Below are positions 1-6,486 of a stretch of DNA of 12,380 nt, piece after piece. The notes below the pieces were generated by a model. That model saw nothing but the letters and a program-made list of their open reading frames with translations. It made no database searches and had not been told where the DNA came from. The stretch is taken from contig HF985534.1 of NCBI GenBank assembly GCA_000432015.1, positions 8,291 to 20,670 of the forward strand, written 5' to 3'. The number at the start of each line of letters is the position of its first letter. Positions within the stretch are counted from its first letter, which is position 1. The position numbers and the translations under genes were made by a program. The DNA comes from Clostridium sp. CAG:1024 (GTDB taxonomy: Bacteria; Bacillota; Clostridia; Christensenellales; CAG-138).

Positions 1-724
1 TCACCGGTTCGCCATTCCAAAATGCGTATGCGCCGGGCCAAGGGTTGACGCCTCGAACAAGATTGTGTACCTGCTCCGCGGTACGCAAAAAATCGATCTT
101 TCCGTGCTCCTTTTTCAGCATCGGACATTTTGTTGCGGCAGATTCGTCCTGCTTGATCCGCGTGATCGTTCCTGCTTCCAGGGCATGCAGCGTGGATTTC
201 AATACTTCGGCGCCCATAACGGCAAGTCGGTCATATAATTCTCCCGCCGTCTCATCGGGCAGGATCGTTGTCGCCTGCTGCAGGAGGATATCGCCCGTAT
301 CCATACCGATGTCGGTCAGCATCGTCGTGATTCCCGTCTCTTTTTCACCGTTGATGACCGCCCACTGGATCGGTGCGGCGCCGCGGTAACGCGGGAGAAG
401 CGATCCGTGGACATTGATGCAACCGTGCTTCGGGATATCCAGATTGGCCTGCGAAAGTAATTGGCCGAATGCAGCGGTAACCATAAGATCCGGTGCAAAA
501 GAAGCCAGCGCGTTGATCCCGTCCTCTGAGCGGATTCGCTCAAACTGATATACAGGAATACCGTGCTGCAGTGCAAAAGTTTTAACGGGCGGCGGCGTCA
601 GCTTTTCATGCCTTCCGACGGGACGATCCGGCTGTGTGAACACAGCGATCGTATGCCCGGAGCCTGCAAGCATTTCCAGCGTGGGCAGGGCAAACCCCGG
701 TGTTCCAAGAAAAGCAATTCTCAT
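1..724 (-). CDS. fmt: Methionyl-tRNA formyltransferase, 3' end cut by window edge
   Basis: Fmt adds a formyl group from 10-formyl-tetrahydrofolate to initiator Met-tRNA in the cytoplasm. The frame stays open from the ATG at 724 to the window edge, giving the first 241 residues of an enzyme usually about 310 long; the missing part is the C-terminal tRNA-binding domain. The N-terminus MRIAFLGTPGFA is typical. The formyltransferase core is intact: INVHGSLLP with Asn104 and His106, then PRYRGAAPIQ, and MDTGDI with Asp142, matching the catalytic Asn/His/Asp triad of the family. The ATG overlaps the def stop by 4 nt (ATGA), and its ribosome binding site GGAGGAG (736-730) lies inside the last codons of def, so the pair is translationally coupled. 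Fmt and Def act on opposite ends of the same N-formyl cycle. Identification is essentially certain from the motifs. Confidence 0.97.
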   Translation of the reverse strand, partial: MRIAFLGTPGFALPTLEMLAGSGHTIAVFTQPDRPVGRHEKLTPPPVKTFALQHGIPVYQFERIRSEDGINALASFAPDLMVTAAFGQLLSQANLDIPKHGCINVHGSLLPRYRGAAPIQWAVINGEKETGITTMLTDIGMDTGDILLQQATTILPDETAGELYDRLAVMGAEVLKSTLHALEAGTITRIKQDESAATKCPMLKKEHGKIDFLRTAEQVHNLVRGVNPWPGAYAFWNGEPV

Positions 725-1215
725 TCGTTCTCCTCCGCTTCGCGCGCACGGCGTTCTTGCTCGAAATCTGCCGGAGGTTCTTTTACAAGGCGCAGATACA
801 CAAGACCGTCAAGATGATCTAACTCATGCTGTACCGCTCTTGCAAACAGGCCACGTGTATCATATTCATAGAGATCCCCGTTTCGATCGTAGGCCTCGAC
901 GACAACATGCTCCGCACGCTCAACATAGCCGGATTTTCCGGGAAAAGAAAGGCAGCCTTCCATGTCTCCCTGCACGCCTTCACTCAGCGTAATGACGGGA
1001 TTGATCATTTCAACAGGGCCGTCTCCGGTATCGATGACCACAGCACGGCGCAGCACGCCGATCTGCGGTGCGGCAAGGCCGACTCCGTCGGCATCATACA
1101 TGGTATCAAACATATCATCGAGCAGCGAAGCGAGCTTAGCATCAAATCGATCGACTTTACGACAGACTTTGGTAAGACAAGGATCGTCGTCAACACGAAT
1201 ATTACGCAATGCCAT
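721..1215 (-). CDS. def: Peptide deformylase
   Basis: Def removes the N-formyl group from nascent proteins at the ribosome exit, using a bound metal (usually Fe2+). The 164-residue protein shows all three signature motifs: GVGLAAPQIG (44-53), EGCLSFPG (86-93) with metal ligand Cys88, and HELDHLDG (130-137) with ligands His130 and His134 and catalytic Glu131. EGCLS, rather than EGCLSVP with long insertions, and the compact length point to a bacterial type 1-like enzyme; the acidic tail (EEENE-like) carries the ribosome binding site of fmt. The start is supported by AGGAGG at 1230-1225, 9 nt upstream. A sigma-A-like promoter just upstream indicates that def-fmt is its own transcription unit here, separated from priA by the exporter and regulator genes. 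Nothing is missing or unusual in the protein. Confidence 0.98.
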   Translation of the reverse strand: MALRNIRVDDDPCLTKVCRKVDRFDAKLASLLDDMFDTMYDADGVGLAAPQIGVLRRAVVIDTGDGPVEMINPVITLSEGVQGDMEGCLSFPGKSGYVERAEHVVVEAYDRNGDLYEYDTRGLFARAVQHELDHLDGLVYLRLVKEPPADFEQERRAREAEENE

Positions 1216-1243
1216 TAATTATAGCCTCCTTTTATCCAATTAT

Positions 1244-1272
1244 ATTATACACATTCGGTGTGCTACTGTAAA
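1244..1272 (-). promoter_or_regulatory. Sigma-A-type promoter for def-fmt
   Basis: Read on the minus strand, TTTACA (1272-1267) and TATAAT (1249-1244) are separated by 17 nt, one mismatch from the vegetative consensus overall. A second overlapping TATAAT lies at 1244-1239. The predicted start near 1237 would leave a leader of about 22 nt that contains the def ribosome binding site. The -35 box sits in the outer arm of the nested inverted repeat at 1265-1324, so a protein or structure there could affect this promoter. Confidence 0.72.
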
Positions 1273-1324
1273 GAAAGTCGGTGACTCCCAGCGATTCGTC
1301 GCTAAAAGTCTGCCGTTTTACAGT
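1265..1324. repeat. Nested inverted repeat in the def/regulator divergent region
   Basis: Three nearly concentric dyads are visible. The outer arms are ACTGTAAA (1265-1272) and TTTACAGT (1317-1324). The middle arms are GACT (1283-1286) and AGTC (1307-1310). The inner hairpin is AGCGA-TTCG-TCGCT (1290-1303). The inner two share a centre at 1296.5 and the outer is centred at 1294.5. The left outer arm contains the def -35 box. It lies upstream of both predicted transcription starts, so it may act as DNA (operator or cruciform) rather than as RNA. No function is known. Confidence 0.5.
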
Positions 1325-1329
1325 GCAAA

Positions 1330-1364
1330 CAACCGGTGGTTGTGCCGTGCTCAACTCGTGGTTG
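1330..1364. promoter_or_regulatory. Two tandem operator-like dyads, 22 bp apart
   Basis: CAACCGGTGGTTG (1330-1342) and CAACTCGTGGTTG (1352-1364) agree at 11 of 13 positions and each is an inverted repeat of CAAC/GTTG half-sites. Their starts are 22 bp apart, about two helical turns, so both would face the same side of the DNA. This suits cooperative binding of a dimeric helix-turn-helix protein, and the XRE protein encoded at 1465 is the obvious candidate. They lie upstream of the predicted -35 of that gene, which leaves open activation, looping, or control of the divergent def promoter. Confidence 0.5.
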
Positions 1365-1395
1365 CGAACGATTTTTGCAATCAAAGACTGGGTTA

Positions 1396-1424
1396 TAGCC
1401 AAACAGAGCGGTTTATGTCATAAT
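1396..1424 (+). promoter_or_regulatory. Candidate promoter of the XRE/LiaF-like gene
   Basis: TAGCCA (1396-1401, four of six consensus bases) is followed after 17 nt by CATAAT (1419-1424, five of six). TG at 1416-1417 gives an extended -10 (TGtCATAAT), which would compensate for the weak -35. Transcription would start near 1431, giving a leader of about 34 nt with GGAGG at 1453-1457, 7 nt before the ATG at 1465. Confidence 0.5.
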
Positions 1425-1464
1425 GGCAGCAGAAAGACTGAAGTGAAATCTTGGAGGAACGATT

Positions 1465-2493
1465 ATGGAAACAATAGGAAAGCGCATTGCAGCGCTCCGG
1501 CGAGCAAAAGGCCTTACGCAGGATCAACTGGCGGAGCGCGTCGGTGTGACTGCGCAAGCTGTCAGCAAGTGGGAAAACGACAATTCCTGCCCTGATATTT
1601 CGATTCTGCCGCTGATCGCCGAAGTGCTCGGCGTAAGCACGGATATGCTGCTGGGTGTAACGCCGATCGATGCTTCGAAGTTTGCGGCACCGAAACAGGC
1701 TTCATGCGGACATGCGAACGGAGAGGAGAGCGCGCACGAGCGCAACGGTTTTACGGTTATGTTTGACGGAAGCAAACGCTCCGGCATCGCATTCGCGGTC
1801 GCAATGATCCTGACCGGGGCGGTATTCCTTCTGTCTAAAACGCCCGTCTGGCCTTTTGCCCCGATCGAATTCTGGAGTTTTGTCTGGCGCGCCGTAGTGC
1901 TTGCCATCGGCGTCGGAAGCCTGATCAACCGCGTTTCGCTGGCATCTGTGGGAATCTCTCTTGTCGGTGCTTATCTGGTGCTTTCGAACCTCGGAATTCT
2001 GCGATTCGAGTTGTCCTGGAGCATCCTTTGGCCGGTTCTTCTGATTCTTGTCGGCGTATCGCTCCTGATTGACCGAGTGGGACCGCGGAAACGCGGAAAG
2101 AGCTTCTCATGGGCGAAGGATGTAAATCATCGCGAACGCCGCATGGAATACAATCAGGAAAACGGCCGGATCCATATGGACTGCGCATTTGGTGAATTCA
2201 TGCAGGTAGCCGACCTGGAAGAGTTCCACGGCGGAGACGTCGATTGTTCCTTTGGAAAGGCAACACTGGACCTGACGGCTTGTAGAGTATTCCCCGCTGA
2301 CTGTGCGCTGTATGTGGATGTTTCCTTTGGTGAGTGCGAGATTCTTCTCCCGCGCACCGTCAGACTGGCGCAGGCCGGAAAGCGTTCTTTCGGAAGCCTT
2401 GAGGTCAACGGCGAACCCTACGCGGATGCCTCCATGACCATAAGCATCAATGCTGACGTCAGCTTCGGAAACCTCGCGGTCAAATATCGATAA
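1465..2493 (+). CDS. XRE-family regulator fused to LiaF-like membrane and C-terminal sensor domains
   Basis: This 342-residue protein has three parts. Residues 7-64 form an XRE helix-turn-helix domain (LTQDQLAERVGVTAQAVSKW, then ISILPLIAEVLGVSTDMLLG). After a polar linker, four hydrophobic segments at about 107-124, 137-154, 158-176 and 184-203 form a membrane block. Residues 225-342 are beta-rich, with five FG motifs whose Phe residues are at 242, 263, 288, 309 and 334, so the spacing alternates 21, 25, 21, 25. The phrase DVSFGECEILLP resembles the C-terminal domain of LiaF/YvqF proteins (cell-wall-active antibiotic response). The likely role is a membrane-anchored one-component regulator that senses envelope state and binds DNA; target and signal are unknown. 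The start has GGAGG 7 nt upstream. It is the only plus-strand gene, divergent from def and convergent with the ABC exporter. The architecture is seen in the sequence; the sensing role is inference. Confidence 0.85.
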   Translation: METIGKRIAALRRAKGLTQDQLAERVGVTAQAVSKWENDNSCPDISILPLIAEVLGVSTDMLLGVTPIDASKFAAPKQASCGHANGEESAHERNGFTVMFDGSKRSGIAFAVAMILTGAVFLLSKTPVWPFAPIEFWSFVWRAVVLAIGVGSLINRVSLASVGISLVGAYLVLSNLGILRFELSWSILWPVLLILVGVSLLIDRVGPRKRGKSFSWAKDVNHRERRMEYNQENGRIHMDCAFGEFMQVADLEEFHGGDVDCSFGKATLDLTACRVFPADCALYVDVSFGECEILLPRTVRLAQAGKRSFGSLEVNGEPYADASMTISINADVSFGNLAVKYR

Positions 2494-2520
2494 TCACAAT
2501 GATCCTGATCTGATAGAATA

Positions 2521-2558
2521 AAAGTCTCCGATTGTCATTGCATTCGGAGACTTTTTTT
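2521..2558 (+). terminator. Strong intrinsic terminator, probably bidirectional
   Basis: AAAGTCTCCGA (2521-2531) pairs perfectly with TCGGAGACTTT (2544-2554) around a 12-nt loop, followed by seven T (2552-2558). It lies 28 nt after the stop of the XRE/LiaF-like gene. On the minus strand the same stem is followed by TTTTATT, so it can also stop transcripts arriving from the ABC exporter operon, as expected between convergent genes. Confidence 0.9.
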
Positions 2559-2788
2559 GCAGTCTGTATTTTCAGAACCGGTGATCGAGATGCGAAAGCC
2601 AAAAAGCACGCATTGCTTGCTTCAAATCAAACGGCTCATGTGGTCGCCGTATTGTTGTCCGTCGCCACAAAGCAGATGACGAACAGAATCGTCATTGCAC
2701 TGGTGCGTCCATGGACCGGCGGGCTTTTCAACCTTCTGCCCGCCGATGTGGAACGCAATACACAACCATTTCGATATTCGTCGAACGC
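2559..2788. other. Non-coding stretch between convergent genes
   Basis: I see no credible gene in these 230 bases; open frames here are short or run antisense into the ABC gene and lack ribosome binding sites. It holds a GC-rich hairpin, CGGCGGGC (2717-2724) with GCCCGCCG (2738-2745) around a 13-nt loop. Directly beside it is a perfect 10-bp palindrome, GTCCATGGAC (2707-2716). A smaller dyad, TTCGA (2770-2774) with TCGAA (2781-2785), lies close to the ABC gene stop. None has a T-run, so they are not classical terminators; they could protect the 3' end of the exporter transcript. Confidence 0.5.
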
Positions 2789-4642
2789 TTATACGTTCTT
2801 TTCGCTGAGCGTTTGCTGCAGCGCCTCTTCTCTGTACTGATGCGTATACAGATTGTAGTAGTACCCTTTCTGTGCAAGCAGCTCGTCGTGCGTTCCGCTC
2901 TCCTGAACCTTGCCCTCTCGAATTACGAGAATGCGATCCGCACTGCGAATGGTCGAAAGACGATGCGCAACGATAAAGCTCGTTCTGCCCTTCAGTACAT
3001 TCTGAATGGCATCCTGGATCAATTGTTCCGTTTCCGTATCAATGGAGCTTGTCGCTTCGTCGAGAACGAAAATACGCGGATTTGCAAGCATAACGCGTGC
3101 AAACGAGATCAGCTGTTTCTGCCCGACGGAAAGTCTTGCGCCGCCCTCTCCGACTTCGGTATCATAGCCGTCCTTTTGCTTTTCTATAAACACATCCGCA
3201 TGGACAAGCCGCGCAGCTTCGCGAATCTCCTCCTCCGCAGCATCCGGTCGACCGAAGGCAATATTGTCACGAATCGTTCCCGAAAAGAGATGCGGCGCCT
3301 GGAGCACATAGCCGAGATGCGATTGCAGCCAGAGCTGAGATCGTTCTCGATAATCCTTCCCGTCAATGAGAATTCGACCTTCCGTCGGCTCATAGAATCT
3401 GCACACAAGGTTGACGATCGTGCTCTTGCCTGCGCCGGTCTCTCCGACCAGCGCGATCGTTTCGCCCTGATGTACATCAAGGTTAAAGTCCGAGAGTACT
3501 TTTTCGCCTTGCTTGTAAGCAAATGATACATGCTCAAAACGAATGTCTCCGTGCAGCGGCTCCCAGTTTTCCCGTTTTTCGTGAAGAATATCGCCGTACT
3601 TTTCAATTACGTCCCGCCTGTCAACAATCTCCGATTGCGTGTCAATGAGGTCGATAACACGCTCCGCGGACGCTTGAGCGCTCTGAAACTCCGCCAGAAC
3701 GCCGGCGATCTGCTGGATCGGGTCAAACAATTGCGTGGTGTAAGAAACAAAGGAAACCAGTGTTCCGACAGTGATACTTCCAATGAAAGCAGCTCCCGTT
3801 CCGAGCACACCATACCCGCCGATGGTCAAAGCAAGGCCGGTTCCAATCGCACCAAGCGAAATGACGAGCGGAAAGAATGCCGCGCTCATGCGCGCAGATT
3901 TCGTCGACAGACCGCGCATCGTCTCGGTCAGTTCGTTGAATTCTTTTGCATTGGCATCCTCGCGTACCAGCGTTTTTGTAGTCATCGCACCCATGATGCC
4001 CTCGTTGAACGCGCCGGTGATCTTGCTGTTCTGCTTGCGCGCAGCCCGCTGGTACTTCAAAATCGCTTTTTGCAAGTATAGGCTGGCGACGGCAAGTGGG
4101 GGAATGACAGCGACTGCAATGAGCGCGAGTTTCCAGTTCAGAACGAACATGGAGATGACGCAGCCGACAGCATAGAGGAACGCCCAGAGAACGTCAACAA
4201 TGCTCCAAGCGACCATCTCGGACAGCCTGCCGATGTCTGAAACCATGCGCGCCATCAAATACCCAACCGCAGTCTTATCATAGAATGCGAACGAGAGCTC
4301 CTGTAATTTCAGAAAAGCATCCTGGCGAATACTGTAAGCAATGTCCATTTCGAGCTTGCCGGCTAGCACGATAAAAGCGACGACCCCAGCGCCCTGTAAC
4401 AGCACGAGCAGTACATAGGCCACAATATACGGTGCGAGGCGATCAGTTGTCTTTGGTATGACAAAATGGTCGATCGCATAGCGGCTCAGCAGAGGATATG
4501 CAACGTCCACGAGCGCTACGGTAAGCAGTGCGGAAATCAGCAGGATCACAAGCCACCGGCGCCGCATAGCGTAGGCATACAAGCGCTTCCAAAGCCTAAA
4601 GTCAACCTTTTTCCCATCAAAATCCCGCTCTTGAATGCTCAT
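2789..4642 (-). CDS. Heterodimeric ABC exporter subunit with the catalytic Glu (BmrD/YheH-like partner)
   Basis: This 617-residue half-transporter has an N-terminal membrane domain with six segments (about 29-53, 71-94, 146-167, 171-191, 254-276, 284-304) and a C-terminal ATPase. ATPase motifs are Walker A GETGAGKST (400-408), Q-loop Gln448, signature LSVGQ (504-508), Walker B IFVLDE (524-529) with catalytic Glu529, and switch His560. The Walker side is canonical, but the signature has Val in place of the first Gly of LSGGQ. The upstream gene shows the reverse pattern, so the two are expected to form a heterodimeric type IV exporter of the BmrCD, LmrCD or TM287/288 kind, using ATP to move lipophilic drugs, lipids or peptides outward; the substrate cannot be told. 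The ATG overlaps the partner's stop by 4 nt, with AAGGAG (4658-4653) 10 nt upstream. There is no peptidase domain, which argues against bacteriocin processing. Confidence 0.94.
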   Translation of the reverse strand: MSIQERDFDGKKVDFRLWKRLYAYAMRRRWLVILLISALLTVALVDVAYPLLSRYAIDHFVIPKTTDRLAPYIVAYVLLVLLQGAGVVAFIVLAGKLEMDIAYSIRQDAFLKLQELSFAFYDKTAVGYLMARMVSDIGRLSEMVAWSIVDVLWAFLYAVGCVISMFVLNWKLALIAVAVIPPLAVASLYLQKAILKYQRAARKQNSKITGAFNEGIMGAMTTKTLVREDANAKEFNELTETMRGLSTKSARMSAAFFPLVISLGAIGTGLALTIGGYGVLGTGAAFIGSITVGTLVSFVSYTTQLFDPIQQIAGVLAEFQSAQASAERVIDLIDTQSEIVDRRDVIEKYGDILHEKRENWEPLHGDIRFEHVSFAYKQGEKVLSDFNLDVHQGETIALVGETGAGKSTIVNLVCRFYEPTEGRILIDGKDYRERSQLWLQSHLGYVLQAPHLFSGTIRDNIAFGRPDAAEEEIREAARLVHADVFIEKQKDGYDTEVGEGGARLSVGQKQLISFARVMLANPRIFVLDEATSSIDTETEQLIQDAIQNVLKGRTSFIVAHRLSTIRSADRILVIREGKVQESGTHDELLAQKGYYYNLYTHQYREEALQQTLSEKNV

Positions 4643-6477
4643 GCGATAACGTCTCCTTCCGTTGTCATGTCCTGGATCGCAGCAATACGGCGGTAGAGCC
4701 CGTCTTGCTGCATCAGTTCCGCATGTGTTCCGCGCTGCACAAGCCGACCATCCTCCAGTACGAGGATCTGATCCGCCTCACACAGCGTTGTGATTCGATG
4801 TGAGATCAGGAATGTAATGCCATCGTGGCGAAGCGCATAGAGATGGTCGCGTATCGCAGCATCCGTCTCCGTATCGACCGCGCTCATGGAGTCGTCGAAC
4901 ACCAGGATCGGTGCGTTCTGCATAAGCGTTCTGGCTATGGCAACGCGTTGACGCTGTCCGCCTGAAAGCGTAACGCCCTTTTCTCCAACAAGCGTATCGT
5001 ACCCGTTCTCAAACTCTGTGATTACATCATGTACTGAAGCGGTTCTTGCGGCCTCGACCACTTCATCCATACCTGCGTTCGGACGTACGATGCGAATGTT
5101 CTCAAGGATCGTTCGCGAATACAGGAAAGGCTCCTGCAAAACGATACCGATGTTCCGCCGCAAGTATCCGTGTGCAATATCGTTGATGTTGGTGCCCCCG
5201 ATCGTAATGCTGCCGCTCGTGACCGGATATAGGCGCTGAAGCAAATGCACAAGACTCGACTTGCCGGAGCCGGTGGAGCCGAGAATACCGATCGTCTGAC
5301 CGCATTTTGCCGTGAAGCTCACATCTTTCAGCACATCATCGAATCGATCATAGCCGAAGCAAACGTGGTCAAACACAATATCGCCTTCCAAACTGGGTGT
5401 CAGCGCCTTTCCCGGTTCCGTCTCAACGGGCACGGACAAAATCTCATTGATACGTCCAAGCGAGACCTGTGCCTTTCCCATGTCGGCCAGAATACGTCCG
5501 AGCTGACGAACAGGCCACGTCAGCATGGAAGTGTAGGTCGTGAAAAGCGTGACATTACCGAGCGTGAATTCGCCCCTGATCACAAAGAAAATACCGGCGA
5601 CAAGCGAAAGGGCGATCTGCAAATACCCGGCTGTGTCGGAACAGCCCCAGTAAAGCCCCAACAGTTTTGAAAGCCGAAAAGTACGATCGCGAAAATCCTG
5701 ATTACAGACGGTAAACTTTTCGATCTGGTTTCTTTGCTGCCCAAAAGCACGCACCACGCGAATACCCGTAAGATTCTCCTGGATCATGGTGGACATGCGA
5801 CCTTCCGCTTCATCTGATTCCGTAAAATAGTGTCGAACCTTGGAAAAATACAGGAACGAACTTAACGTCAGGATCGGCATGAATGCCATGGAGATGAGCG
5901 CCATCTTCACATGAACGGAAAACATGACCGCAAGCGCAACGATCAGCATGACGATCGTTCGCACGATTTCCATCAGCTGAACGCTGATAAAACGCCGGAT
6001 CGTATCGACATCCGAAGTGCAGCGCTGTACAAGATCGCCGGTATTGACATGCTTGTGATAATCGTAGGGGACATCTTCCAGATGACGGTACAGCCGATCA
6101 CGCAGTTTCTTTGCGACGCCTTCCGATACATCTGCAATCTCGCTGCGGCGCAGGTACGCAAACAGACCGTTGAGCACGGTCAGCAGAACGACCGCAACGC
6201 CGCAAAGAAAGAGATGGGAGGAGAGGTAGCCACGGCCTCCGAATGAATCCAGCAGGCGTAAGATCCACGCCGGCAGCTTCGGATCCGTGCCGCTGATGAC
6301 GTAATCCAACGTAAAGCTTGTGACGAACGGGACGGCGTAGGAAGCGCAAATGGCAAGCAAAACGGAAAGCGCGCCAATCGCGATATGCCGTCGATACCCG
6401 TGCAGCAATTCTCCAATGAGTTCCCAGTTAACTGTTTGTTTTTTCTTATTTGTTTTCTGTTCCATTCTTCGTTGCAT
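4639..6477 (-). CDS. Heterodimeric ABC exporter subunit with degenerate ATP site (BmrC/YheI-like partner)
   Basis: This 612-residue half-transporter has membrane segments at about 33-55, 86-108, 164-187, 191-212, 277-299 and 306-325, followed by an ATPase. Motifs are Walker A GSTGSGKSS (400-408), Q-loop Gln448, a canonical signature LSGGQ (504-508), Walker B ILVFDD (524-529) and switch His560. Residue 529 is Asp where an active exporter has the catalytic Glu, the hallmark of the degenerate subunit in heterodimeric exporters. The key motifs have the same residue numbers as in the partner gene, suggesting an old duplication. It starts only 9 nt after the priA stop and shows no clear ribosome binding site at the ATG used (6477) or at the next ATG (6465, MEQKTNKKK), so translation probably depends on coupling to priA. 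The true start may be either ATG. Confidence 0.93.
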   Translation of the reverse strand: MQRRMEQKTNKKKQTVNWELIGELLHGYRRHIAIGALSVLLAICASYAVPFVTSFTLDYVISGTDPKLPAWILRLLDSFGGRGYLSSHLFLCGVAVVLLTVLNGLFAYLRRSEIADVSEGVAKKLRDRLYRHLEDVPYDYHKHVNTGDLVQRCTSDVDTIRRFISVQLMEIVRTIVMLIVALAVMFSVHVKMALISMAFMPILTLSSFLYFSKVRHYFTESDEAEGRMSTMIQENLTGIRVVRAFGQQRNQIEKFTVCNQDFRDRTFRLSKLLGLYWGCSDTAGYLQIALSLVAGIFFVIRGEFTLGNVTLFTTYTSMLTWPVRQLGRILADMGKAQVSLGRINEILSVPVETEPGKALTPSLEGDIVFDHVCFGYDRFDDVLKDVSFTAKCGQTIGILGSTGSGKSSLVHLLQRLYPVTSGSITIGGTNINDIAHGYLRRNIGIVLQEPFLYSRTILENIRIVRPNAGMDEVVEAARTASVHDVITEFENGYDTLVGEKGVTLSGGQRQRVAIARTLMQNAPILVFDDSMSAVDTETDAAIRDHLYALRHDGITFLISHRITTLCEADQILVLEDGRLVQRGTHAELMQQDGLYRRIAAIQDMTTEGDVIA

Positions 6478-6486
6478 TTTGCTGTG

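Noticed and set aside
45..389. 114-codon plus-strand open frame at the left edge
   Set aside because: Antisense to fmt, whose catalytic motifs are intact on the minus strand.
962..1423. Plus-strand frame running from def into the intergenic region
   Set aside because: Mostly antisense to def and crosses the promoter region; no ribosome binding site or domain.
2532..2840. 102-codon plus-strand frame with a hydrophobic stretch in the convergent gap
   Set aside because: It starts inside the terminator loop, has no ribosome binding site, and ends antisense within the ABC gene; the hydrophobic stretch alone is not enough to call a gene.
2711..3526. 271-codon open frame on the plus strand
   Set aside because: It runs antisense through the ATPase half of the ABC gene, has no ribosome binding site and no recognisable domain; the minus-strand protein has full motifs.
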